Shown here: positions 46,719 to 56,800 of the stretch, one piece after another
Position numbering within the stretch: the first letter of the stretch is position 1
Layout: every line of letters starts with the position of its first letter
Source: Saccharomycopsis phalli
Lineage: Eukaryota > Ascomycota > Saccharomycetes > Ascoideales > Saccharomycopsidaceae
Assembly: GCA_020342235.1 (NCBI GenBank)
Contig: CP073213.1
Span: forward strand, 1,404,501 to 1,468,500
Direction of reading: 5' to 3'
Length of the DNA: 64,000 bases
Notes under the pieces: model-generated
What the model saw: only the letters and a program-made list of their open reading frames with translations
Database searches by the model: none
Told to the model about the DNA's origin: nothing
Made by a program: the position numbers and the translations under genes

Positions 46719-48560
46719 TCAAGAATTGGCTGCCAATTTACCAATGCCCTTTACTCTCTCCCATAAATTAATACTGTATCCTGCAATGTTTAAAGCCACC
46801 ACAAATTCCCAGGCTTTTTTACCATCTGCAATTGGATAGTCCAACGGCTTAGGTATCTTGGTGGAAACAAATGGCCATTTATCATAACAGACACTCTTTT
46901 CAACACAGAGTCCTCGCAATCCTTCTTCACCACCAAATTTACCATAACCAGAGCCCTTTATTCCTCCAAATGGCAACTGGCAAACATAAAATGTGGCAAA
47001 GTCATTAATCGCAACGTTTCCTGACTGCAAATTATCTGCCACATAATTGCATACTTTCCAGTCACTTCCAAAAACCGAGGCGCCCAATCCGTATTCCGTG
47101 CTGTTGGCAATGCGTATGGCGTCATCGACAGACTCTGCTCTGATCAAAGTAGAAATCGGAGCAAAAACCTCGTCTTTGGAAATGGCCATGTCTGAGGTGA
47201 CATCAACCAAGAGTGTTGGTGAAAAATAATGTCCTTGTGGGTAATTTGGATGGACAAATCGCTTACCTCCACATACTAACTTGGCACCTTGAGACACAGA
47301 CTTGGCAATGATATTTTCGAGTGAGTCAAAGCGAGTGTCGGTGATCATTCCTCCCATATCAATTGCCTCAAGCTGATCAATATCTGAGCCAAGTCTTAGT
47401 GATTTCACCTTTTCCTCCAAGATTGCCTTTAGCTTCTCATATGCCTTGGGCAATGCAATGACCCTTTCAATTCCGATACAGTTTTGACCACTACTTTGAA
47501 AGGTGCCACGCATGATGATGCTGGAAATGGCATTAATGTCCTTTACATCGTCAAGAACAATGAACGGGTCCTTTCCTCCCAACTCAACAACTACTGGGGT
47601 AAGACTTTCGGCCGCGGCTCGTTGGACACGGTGAGCAACTTCGCGAGACCCAATAAACGTCAAGTGGGAAAATCCAGGATGCTGTGTGAAGTAGTCTGCG
47701 TCATTTGGCCAGCAGTAGACAAGCTGAACCAAGTCAGGGTCGTGGCCGCAAGCATGAAGCGCAGCCCGCGCGATTTCCAAAAAGTAGCGGGAGCTCCAAA
47801 CAACGTACTCAGAGCACTTTATTACAATTCCGTTTCCTGTGAAAATCGCTGCAATGAGCGGGCTCATGAGGTTATGGAAAGGGTAGTTCCAGCTGATCAA
47901 GGTACCCGTGACCCCAGGAAGCGGTTCGTATCTGACCTCGGCACCTTTGTAACTCATGAGGATATTTGCTGGGCCCGGTCTCTTTGATGGAAGCAATGCC
48001 TTTTCACCGTATTTTGCTATCCAGTTCAATTTCTCGTTCGTCACAAGAATTTCCCCCAAGGATGCACATAGCAACGTCTTACCAGTGTCTCTGGCAGCCA
48101 CCCGGCTGATCTCGTCCTGATGCGAGAGAATATATTCGCCAAGTGTCTTGAGAACCTGTCTCCTTTGTGAAAACGTGGTCTTCTTCCATGTGCTTTGCGC
48201 CTTTTTACTCGCAGTTATTGCTTGATCGATTTCCGTCCGACTGGTGGCTCGAAACTTGCCCAACAACTGACCAGTGCCAGGACAGTAACACTGGATATAT
48301 TCAGAGTTTTCAGAGTCAATTATCGTAGGAGGATTTAGCCGTTTGCCCTTCCAATGTGGCTTGGCCTCATCTGGCACTGGCACTTCAAACTTGACCGGCT
48401 TCTCGAGCCGCTTGGAAGAAATGTGCACAGTGTAAACATAGTAGGATACCGGCAAAACCACAGTGAGCAAAAAGGAAACCAGAAGCTGCACTTGGAAAAT
48501 AGACATCGTGGGGAGACTTGTGGCGGAAAAGTCAGAAAGGTTTGAAAAATTGGCCAGCAT
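46719..48560 (-). CDS. MSC7: Msc7-type membrane-anchored aldehyde dehydrogenase
   Basis: A 613-residue protein (Msc7 is 644). An N-terminal membrane anchor at about 22-45 (FQVQLLVSFLLTVVLPVSYYVY) precedes a full aldehyde dehydrogenase fold: Asn225 in SWNYPFHN, Lys248 in VIKCSE, Glu326 in VVVELGGKDP and catalytic Cys361 in SSGQNCIGIERV. All key residues are present, so activity is expected. The physiological substrate is not known; in yeast the gene was named from a meiotic sister-chromatid recombination screen. The first ATG is followed by CTG; a second ATG at 48506 would still keep the anchor. It is followed by VMA10 and BCD1, as in S. cerevisiae. Confidence 0.92.
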   Translation of the reverse strand: MLANFSNLSDFSATSLPTMSIFQVQLLVSFLLTVVLPVSYYVYTVHISSKRLEKPVKFEVPVPDEAKPHWKGKRLNPPTIIDSENSEYIQCYCPGTGQLLGKFRATSRTEIDQAITASKKAQSTWKKTTFSQRRQVLKTLGEYILSHQDEISRVAARDTGKTLLCASLGEILVTNEKLNWIAKYGEKALLPSKRPGPANILMSYKGAEVRYEPLPGVTGTLISWNYPFHNLMSPLIAAIFTGNGIVIKCSEYVVWSSRYFLEIARAALHACGHDPDLVQLVYCWPNDADYFTQHPGFSHLTFIGSREVAHRVQRAAAESLTPVVVELGGKDPFIVLDDVKDINAISSIIMRGTFQSSGQNCIGIERVIALPKAYEKLKAILEEKVKSLRLGSDIDQLEAIDMGGMITDTRFDSLENIIAKSVSQGAKLVCGGKRFVHPNYPQGHYFSPTLLVDVTSDMAISKDEVFAPISTLIRAESVDDAIRIANSTEYGLGASVFGSDWKVCNYVADNLQSGNVAINDFATFYVCQLPFGGIKGSGYGKFGGEEGLRGLCVEKSVCYDKWPFVSTKIPKPLDYPIADGKKAWEFVVALNIAGYSINLWERVKGIGKLAANS

Positions 48561-48766
48561 GTTGAACCTCGATGGATGAGTGACGAATCTTCTCTTGTCG
48601 CCAATCCATCAGCAAGGTTAAGAGCGTTGGCGGCAATCACATTGCAGGTACCTACAAAGAATCACAGCTCCACGGAAAGTTTCTGACTAATCGGTTTATT
48701 CAATGGAAACTTTAAACAGTCTTTCTCTATATATTCCATTCTACACATTTCTACTAACACCATTTA

Positions 48767-49381
48767 TTAGGCCTGTGCGTTCACGTGTAATTTCCCTGTT
48801 GGATTAGTGATGGTGTCGACAAGTAATTTCACCACATCACTTTGTTTGCCCTTGGCACTTTTCTTGAGATTTTCCACTTCAACCTTCACTTCTGATGCTG
48901 CCTCGCTATCAGCAGTGGCATTTATTCCTTCATACTAACGGTTAGTACTGCTAAAGTCCTAACCAACAAATTTCCAACTTACTTTACTTTCAAAGGCCTT
49001 TAAGTCATTGGCCTTTTGGTTCTTGTACGATTCAATTTCCTTTGTGGCATCCGCCTTGGCCGACTTCAAACGTTGAGCACGGTCTATTGTTAGCAAGTAA
49101 TGGCGCATTTTGAAAACGGAAACCATAGTTCAAAAAGTGACAACCAATAGAGTATATGTACTTCAAAGGCATCACTCAATAGTTATATTCCTCAATTATA
49201 ATAGGATACTTACAACTTCTAGCAGCTGAGACTATTTCCTGTGCTTGTTTTTCTGCCTGTCATTGGTTAATTGGCACCGATGCAAAAATTATAACATACC
49301 TTTAAGAGAGTCTGAATACCTGAAGAAGACTGCAGTTAGTAATAGTCTAATTAACGTAACAAAAAGTCAGGGACATACCAT
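48767..49381 (-). CDS. VMA10: V-ATPase subunit G (Vma10), five exons
   Basis: Exons are 49381-49379 (only the ATG), 49329-49300, 49256-49214, 49083-48983 and 48934-48767, giving 114 residues, the length I recall for Saccharomyces Vma10. The protein starts MSSSGIQTLLKAEKQAQEI, continues SYRAQRLKSAKADATKEIE and ends GKLHVNAQA. Introns of 48, 43, 130 and 48 nt have donors GTATGT, GTATGT, GTAAGT and GTAAGT. TACTAAC branch sites are clear in the first and last. The first acceptor lies only about 5 nt beyond its branch site. Subunit G pairs with subunit E as a peripheral stalk of the vacuolar proton pump. The gene shares a promoter with BCD1. Confidence 0.88.
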
Positions 49382-49440
49382 AACGAGTACTAGCGAGATA
49401 ACAACCACTCAGATGTTTGGCCATCTGGAATCCTGGTCAC

Positions 49441-49465
49441 TTACCCGGAAAAGGATGGCCGGGTA
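49441..49465. promoter_or_regulatory. inverted pair of Reb1-like sites between VMA10 and BCD1
   Basis: TACCCGG at 49442-49448 and CCGGGTA at 49459-49465 form a perfect inverted repeat with a 10-bp spacer. The left copy, with the preceding T, is the Reb1 core TTACCCG. It lies centrally in the 138-bp divergent gap and could serve both genes. Confidence 0.55.
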
Positions 49466-49519
49466 TTATCATGCAAAATGTTTATTGATACCAACATGGA
49501 TGTAAGAGGGAAGGTTTGC

Positions 49520-50659
49520 ATGAGTACACTATGTTCAATTTGCAGCAAAAATGAATTTAAATATAGCTGTCCACGATGTGGAATAAAAACATGCAGTTTA
49601 GACTGTGTTAGGAATCACAAAGTTCAATTCGAGTGCTCTGGAAAGGTGGATAGCAAGATGTATATATCAAGTGAAGAATTGAAAACCAAGTCAGAAGTGG
49701 TACAGCGAGATTACAATTTTTTGATAAATTTAAGTAGGAAGATAGACTTGTCTAAGAAAGATGGTTTTCAAAATGCCAAACCAACTTTTCAAAAACGAAG
49801 ATTGAGGAATAGTAATAGAAATGGACGCAACAAAGCTTGCAAATTTGATATAGTCGAGAAAAGTAACATTTCTGTTTTGATGATGCCTCCTGGAATGCTG
49901 AGAGCGAAATCAAATAAGACAATGTTTGATAAGAAACGGGAAGAATATTTGTGGACTATAGAGTATCTGTGGATAGAAAATGGAGACAAGAAGACAGTTG
50001 CGGTACACAGAGTTTCGGAAAATGCCAAGTTGAATGAGTCTATCATGAATTCAATTCAAAAATTTAAAGATGATCCGGCACTTTTGAGTAGCATGATATA
50101 CAAGACGTATACAAGTAAAATAAAGGCAGATGATGGACTAATCAAGAGCAATGAGTTAATACACGTGGATTCAAGCAAGCCACTCAACGAAGCATTAAAA
50201 AACCATACCGTGATAGAATTTCCGACGATATATATACTAGATTCAGATGACCTACAGCAATTTGAAGTTTGTGAGAGCTCTGAGGAACTGTCAGAAAGCA
50301 GTGAGTCTGAGTCGGAAAGCGACGAAGAGCAAGTCATGGAAGAGAAAGAGGGAGATCTGAAGAATGTTGGAACAATTGGTAAGAAAGAGGGAGATCTAAA
50401 GAATATTGAAGCAATCGGTAAGAAAGATGGTTTGGTAGAGCGACAACAAAACGTCATACTTGATGAAGTAAAGCCGATAGCAGTGGATGTGAACGATAAT
50501 GGGATCAAGGATATACATAACAATACGAATATCGAAAAGGCCAATACCTCAGCTTTTAATGGGTCTAATTCAGCAATATTGGCTTGTGGGTATTCTTCTG
50601 ATAGTGATTCCGGAGAATCTGATGTACCAATTGAGACATCAGCGGCACACGTGTCTTAG
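49520..50659 (+). CDS. BCD1: Bcd1, box C/D snoRNA biogenesis factor with HIT zinc finger
   Basis: A 379-residue protein. The HIT-type zinc finger starts almost at the N-terminus: Cys5, 8, 17, 20, 25, 29, His33 and Cys39 (CSICSKNEFKYSCPRC). Next come the Bcd1 blocks VQRDYNFLINLSRK and MMPPGMLRAKSN. The C-terminal third is acidic and disordered, with Ser-Glu runs and a duplicated 13-residue segment. Bcd1 is needed for stable box C/D snoRNAs. The ATG at 49520 is chosen because Saccharomyces Bcd1 begins four residues before its first Cys. Earlier in-frame ATGs at 49478 and 49496 exist. Confidence 0.9.
   Translation: MSTLCSICSKNEFKYSCPRCGIKTCSLDCVRNHKVQFECSGKVDSKMYISSEELKTKSEVVQRDYNFLINLSRKIDLSKKDGFQNAKPTFQKRRLRNSNRNGRNKACKFDIVEKSNISVLMMPPGMLRAKSNKTMFDKKREEYLWTIEYLWIENGDKKTVAVHRVSENAKLNESIMNSIQKFKDDPALLSSMIYKTYTSKIKADDGLIKSNELIHVDSSKPLNEALKNHTVIEFPTIYILDSDDLQQFEVCESSEELSESSESESESDEEQVMEEKEGDLKNVGTIGKKEGDLKNIEAIGKKDGLVERQQNVILDEVKPIAVDVNDNGIKDIHNNTNIEKANTSAFNGSNSAILACGYSSDSDSGESDVPIETSAAHVS
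50345..50422 (+). repeat. two 39-bp coding repeats in BCD1
   Basis: Copies at 50345-50383 and 50384-50422 differ at five positions and encode KEGDLKN...IGK twice. The next bases (AAAGATGG) begin a third, broken copy. The unit is in frame, so it changes only the length of the acidic tail. Confidence 0.9.
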
Positions 50660-50783
50660 TGCCTGTGATAGTGTACCTTATTATCGAAACACTGTCGGTT
50701 GATCTCGTTTTTTCAAAATAGTACCATAACTATAAGCTAAATAGCATACTACATTAAACAATAAAAGTTTCATAAATAAATTT

Positions 50784-50806
50784 TATAATAATAATAATAA
50801 TAATAA
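50784..50806. repeat. TAA trinucleotide tract downstream of TOM1 and BCD1
   Basis: About seven TAA units lie in the 177-bp gap between the convergent BCD1 and TOM1 genes, probably within 3' UTR sequence. Confidence 0.8.
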
Positions 50807-50836
50807 CAATTAATTCAATAAAAATACCACACTCAA

Positions 50837-53800
50837 CTAAGCAAATCCAAAACCCTCATGGCCTTCTGTAATAGCTAACAATAATGAACCGCGCAATTGC
50901 TCATATGATTGATATCCCGGTAAGTCGAGTTGATTGAAGCATGTATGGGCACTAGGCAAACGATCAGGAGAGCCATAATCTCTGTGAATGCTAAATTTCT
51001 GGTTTCCATTGACTCCAGCTAACGAAGAAAAGCCTTGCAATGGCACTTTACTTGTACCAGTGACAAATTGTAACAATTTAGCCTTTTGTTCGTTCTCAAA
51101 AGACTTAACTGCCCTCCAAAACCATTGAATTTCTGGACTGGAAGGAGAATAATTAGTATACGTGGTGTTGTGTTTCCAGTCATCCACGTCAATATCCGGC
51201 AACCCAGAAATTAATAATTCCAATTCCTGTTCGTCAAATATCGAAATCAATTCTTTAGGGATAATCTCGTGAAAACCTTCTAAGAAGCTTTGCATTTGAT
51301 CTTTTACAGATTCCTGCAATCTGAACTCAACGACCAACTTGACATATTCATTCTTATTTTCTTCCGAGACCATTATATTTCTTCCATCTGGAATTAAATC
51401 AACAACCTTCTGCTCACCATAATCCTCCGTTTCCACCGAAAATGTCTCAGTGATAATATCGGTGATATCATTTTCCAACATCCACATCAAAGACTTGAAG
51501 TAATCAAGGTCCAAAGTTTCCATATCTTTCAATGATACCGGAATACCTAATAACCTTTTGTAAACAGCTCGGCTAAAGTGCGCATCCAAATACTGATTAT
51601 CATATATCCCCTTACCGATGATTCTTCCAATAAACTTAAAGAATAATAAATGCTCCGAATTGACCCACGAAGTTCTGTTTGGATGAAAAGTTGATTTGTC
51701 AGAAGCCACTGGTATGAATAATGCATAGTCAGGATTGAACATTTGCCTAGACAATACCTGATACCACTCTCTAGTAACACCACCAGCGTCAATTCCTGAT
51801 TCTCCTTTGAAACTAATTTCCAAGGGCGAATCTCTAAATACATTTGCCGATTTAAAAGCTAATGCCCTGTAAGAGTCCAAAAATACTCTGTCACGACTAA
51901 CCTTAACCAGCAATGATGAACTGGCAACAGACTTGGAATGCAACTTCCGATTGAAATAGTTTCTCTTGTTATCAAATTCCAAGATCTTTGGGTTTCTAAC
52001 CAACATAGCAAACGGTCCACTCATTAACTTTGGCTTCGTCCGAACCATTTCATTTAAAATTACCTTATGCTCGTTGGTAAACGAAAAGAATAAACTTTCA
52101 ATTGGTTCATTAGTAAAGTCATGTGCCTTGTTTTCATACTTCAAGGTATCTTTAGCTTGCAAGTCCTTAACTTTACTATGTTTACAAACCACCATCAAAC
52201 TCTCTATCAATGGCAACAACACTGCGGCAACATGATACAAAAGCTTGTTCTTCTCCAACCCTCTAAGACAGTCGCTCAATTTTCCCCATAAGGCACCCAA
52301 GGCAAGCTTCTCATATAATGTTTTCAACGATTCAAAGTCTATTTCCTCCTTTTTAGAGTCAAACAAATAGTCAACCGCAGTCAAAACCCTCAATAGTTTA
52401 TTCTGCGTTGAACTGGTGTGGGTAAACCGATTTAATACCTCCGGGTCCATATCCGCAGTCTCCCCAGCGTTATTAATGCAACCCGCTAAGTCGTTCAAAT
52501 CATTAACCAATAGCTTTCCTGCACTAGTGGCAAATGAGGATAGCTGCGACGAAAACACTTGCTTTGCATTTGATATGGACGATAAGTTTTTCATAGTGGT
52601 CAAAGCCTGTTGAAATGTTTTATTCGAGCAATCATCAGATATTAAAATAGAAACAACCAAGCTTAAGTTGGAGTTTGGAATAATTGGAGGTTCCAATTCT
52701 TTAATGGCCTTGTCATTTTGAGGTGTGTGAGGCACCTCATTTTGGGAATTACCACTAGGTATCTCAGCAATAGAATTGTCGACAGACACATTGTCAGTAA
52801 TACCAGACTGAGAGTCGCCAGAAATTTCAGAGGGGCCCTCGACAGCGATTTCAGAAATATCACCAGAATTGGTGTCCAACTCTTGTTTCTCCTCCTTCTT
52901 AGACTTTCCAATAATGGCTAGGACAGCCAAAGAACTAGTTGCTATCTTTATACTCTTTGATAGTAGATCCATTAATACTTGTTCCTTTTTAACTAACGGT
53001 TTCTCAATCAATGCCAAAAGAATATTTATAGGATATTTTGATTCCTTCTTAGTTAGCTCCTTTACCTTTGATTTTGAACGAATTAATTTTCTTCCTAACA
53101 ACAAACTGTCGTGCTCAGTCAAAAAATAATATCTAAGATGAGGATAGGATTCAAGCAAATAATTCAAGGCACCTAATACTCTACTAGCAACTCCAACCGG
53201 AGTCGCACTAATAGGAAACTGAACGGCTGATTTAGACAGGACAGAAGGTTGTCTGGCTGCCTTAGAGGACAACCTAATAAAGACCTTCTCTAATGATTTC
53301 TGATCATTTATACCATCTTGAAGAATGTACAATAATATAGATACAGTCTCTGATCTGGTTTGCTTGTTATAACACAAATACTCCAATAAGTCGTAGAACT
53401 CATCCTCTTGGACTAATTTCTGAGATATAAAAATCAATCTTAACAAACCAGTGACCTCTGATCTTTCAACTAAAGGCGTGAAATAAATCTTTTTCTTTGA
53501 AGTATTTTTATCCTCTTCATCTTCTGATTTCTCTTCTTCGTTTTCTCCTTCAGATGGTCGATATTCATGGCTAAATATTTGCCGCCCATCACCTTCAGTA
53601 TTAAAGTTATCAATATTGAATCGGGTGGCCAAAGCTTCTTGAGCTAACACTTCTTGGCGCAATTGCTCTGGTAATGCATTTAAAAATTCAGGGTCTATAC
53701 CCACTGGCGCAGTACTAGAAGTAGTTAGGCTTTCCTGTGCTCGTCTTTCATTTTCATGTTGCATATAGACCTCCTCTCTCATGTCCATTGGCAATGCAAG

Positions 53801-56800
53801 CAAGAACCCCAAATCAATATTAGTTCCAGAAATATCGACCTCTCGATCTCCAATTTGTACCATCACAGGCTCTTGTGCTGGTGCTACTTCAGCAGTCCCA
53901 TCATCTTCAGCAGCATCTAATTCCTCTTGCTTCATACGCTCTTCTTGCTTTAAACGCTCTTCTTCTTCCTGCTTTCTCTTTCTTTCTTCCTCTAATTGTC
54001 GTTTCGCCTCGGCCTCAGCTTCTTTCTTTAATTCTTCTTTCTTCTTTTGATCAGCCTCTAGACTCTTATCATAAATATCATCCACAATCTGTGGAATCAT
54101 TCTTGAAGCTTCCATTAAAGTATTCATATTGAAATGACCCAAGTAAATCAGTCTCCAAGCTTCTTCAGTGGTTCTGAATTCCACAAGTTTAGGATCTCTG
54201 GATGCTGGCATTCTGCATTGAACAATATCATTAAATCCAGACAGTCGACGACGACCATCAAACCACTCTAAATTGCTGTCTGCTCTTTGCTGAAAATACC
54301 TAGTATGTATAATTGATGGAGTAATTCTTCTTCTGACATTATAATCATAATGGGTTGGGAATACAGACTCTTCCTCATCTTCATCAATATCTCTGAAGTT
54401 GTTAAATGTATTTCTCTCATCTTCATCTTGAGAACGTTCTCCAGCCTCAGAATTTCCTTCGCCGTTAAGGCTACCATAAAATTGCAAGCGGCTATTTACA
54501 TTGCCACCTCTTCTGATAGAGCCTAATTGCCCTATACTGTTATCCCAGTCTGAAAAAGATCTTATGAAATTCAAAACATTCAATTGCTGAGTTGAGTTCA
54601 ACAGCATAACAGACATGTTATTTGTGCGTCTAATATTATTAATAGGACCATCATTAGCGCCCTCATAATTTTCAACCCACTGATCAATAACATCTGAATC
54701 TGCCTCACTTGATCCATCTTCCCCATCCTCGCCATCTTCATCTTCATCTTCATCATTATCATCCTCTTCATCCCCATCAATATCCTCTTCATCATCTTGA
54801 GAGAAATAATGGTCAGAGTCACTAACACCGTCAAATATCTCGTTATAAATTTCAATGTTTTCGTCATTCTCATTCTCATCATCAGCTTCAATACCCCCCT
54901 CATCACTAAAAATTTCGTGATCGTATAAGTTGTCGTCATCAACATCAACGTCAATTTCCATCACTGACCCTTGATCTTCATCATCGGCATCACTGCCATC
55001 TTCATCATCTTCTATGACCTCATCGATTTCATCAGAGTACACAATGATATCATCATCTTCATAGTCATCAGAGTCTTCTTCATCTTCTTCCTCTTCTGAA
55101 CTATTATTTTCAATGTCATTGATAGCCAAACTGGAATTTCTAAACATTTGAGCAATTTCATCATGAGAATCATACTCCTCGCCTTCAACCTCCTCTTCCT
55201 CCTCGCCATCACTAGTATTTCTAAATAAGTCTTGATGATCTGCCTTTAATGCACCAAACAAATTTAACAATTTAGTAACAGACTTAGAAATTTTTCGGAC
55301 TCCAGGGAAATTCAAATCAACATTGGCTATAATTGATGCCAACTGAGACGGAATATTTTTCTCAATCATAGATCTTCCAATATAGTAACTGCCATAATTC
55401 GCCAGGCGCTCTTTAAAAATTTCATCTAACATAATATCATCCTTCAAGAATAAGCTGCACAAGTCGGTTAACTCCACAAACTTACCGTACCGCAAGTTTG
55501 CCGGGTCAGAAGACTCGGATGTCTCCCTCAAAGCCTTCGAAATAATACCAATGGAGAATGTTCTAATGAAAAGCATATCAGAGTCTTCCTTTTGAGGTCC
55601 CTTGGCTTCTTTGACTTTATTATCAAGCTTGGTACCAGTCAATAAAGCACACAACGCCATCTTAGCTCTCTTGGAGACAAATAACCTTCTTCTGAATTCA
55701 TTATTTTTGTTACTAGCGAATATGTTTGTAGGAATCAACAAATGCAAAAAGAAGTTTAGTGCAGTAGAATGGGGCTTTACTCCCAAACCTTTCTTTGAGA
55801 AGGTTAAAAAATCAAATTTGCTTTGTTTATAAGACACCAATAGCTCAGTAATAACCCTTAGTAAATAAACAATGTAATCAAATTGAGGACTATTGTAGAA
55901 CCTATTAATCTCATCCTTTACTGATTTCTTTGCTTTTTTGGCCTTCTCTAACTTTGCAATCTGCTCAGGAGTATCGTTAGCCCAGTCATAATTCTTAAAC
56001 TTCATTAGCTCACATAGCAAATATCTCATAAGCTTGGAAATATTTCCAGTAGTGCTGATTTTTTCTTTCTCCTCGCCATCTTTCATTGTAACATCTTCAT
56101 TAGTGTTATCCTTGATTACTTGTAGTGAAGTCAAAGGGTTCTGTGGATATTCCAATGCAATCTTTTTACTAATGATTTCAACAAAAGCTTCTCTATCTCT
56201 TAAGGCATGGCCAATGGATTGTCGAACAATCGTGAGTAAGTCACACTTGATTCTCTTGCGACTGAATTTATTATCAAGATTTGCTAAGTTTTCATCAATC
56301 ACTCGATCAATTAGCTCTCTGACAACCTCCTTTGTCTCAAAACACCTTCTAATTAACGCAGCCAATATAGATTGGTATTTATTAAAAGTCTTGTGTTTGA
56401 CAGAATCAAATTTCATTGCTTTAGTCAAAACCGTTAGATTATCATCACTGTCAACTGGCCTCTCATTAGCATTCAAGTAAAGTGAATCAAAATTCTCAAC
56501 CACTTTTAATAAATTATTAATAATCGATGTACTGGTGACCCTATCATAGTCATAGTTCTGCAAATATAACACCAAAATCAAGCAAACGTTCATCGGCGTG
56601 TCAACATCAGCAAATTCTTCAATACCAAGAATGGTGTCCAAAATCTTTTCACCAATTTCAGGTGGTATATCGTATGGCAACTTAGGCTGAGGGGTAGGAA
56701 CATCAGGCATTACAATCCGTGATTCTTCGTAGTGAAACAACGATGTCGAATAAATAACCTCATAAACAGACAATGCATGCCCAAACCAGTTTGCTTTTGT

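Noticed and set aside
49379-49426. alternative VMA10 start using an upstream ATG and the later CAG acceptor (16-residue longer N-terminus)
   Set aside because: It is frame-compatible, but the three-base exon gives MSSSGIQTLL, which matches the Saccharomyces start and length (114) far better.
49478-49519. longer BCD1 N-terminus
   Set aside because: It adds 14 residues before the zinc finger that the family lacks; the ATG at 49520 fits better, though RNA evidence would be decisive.
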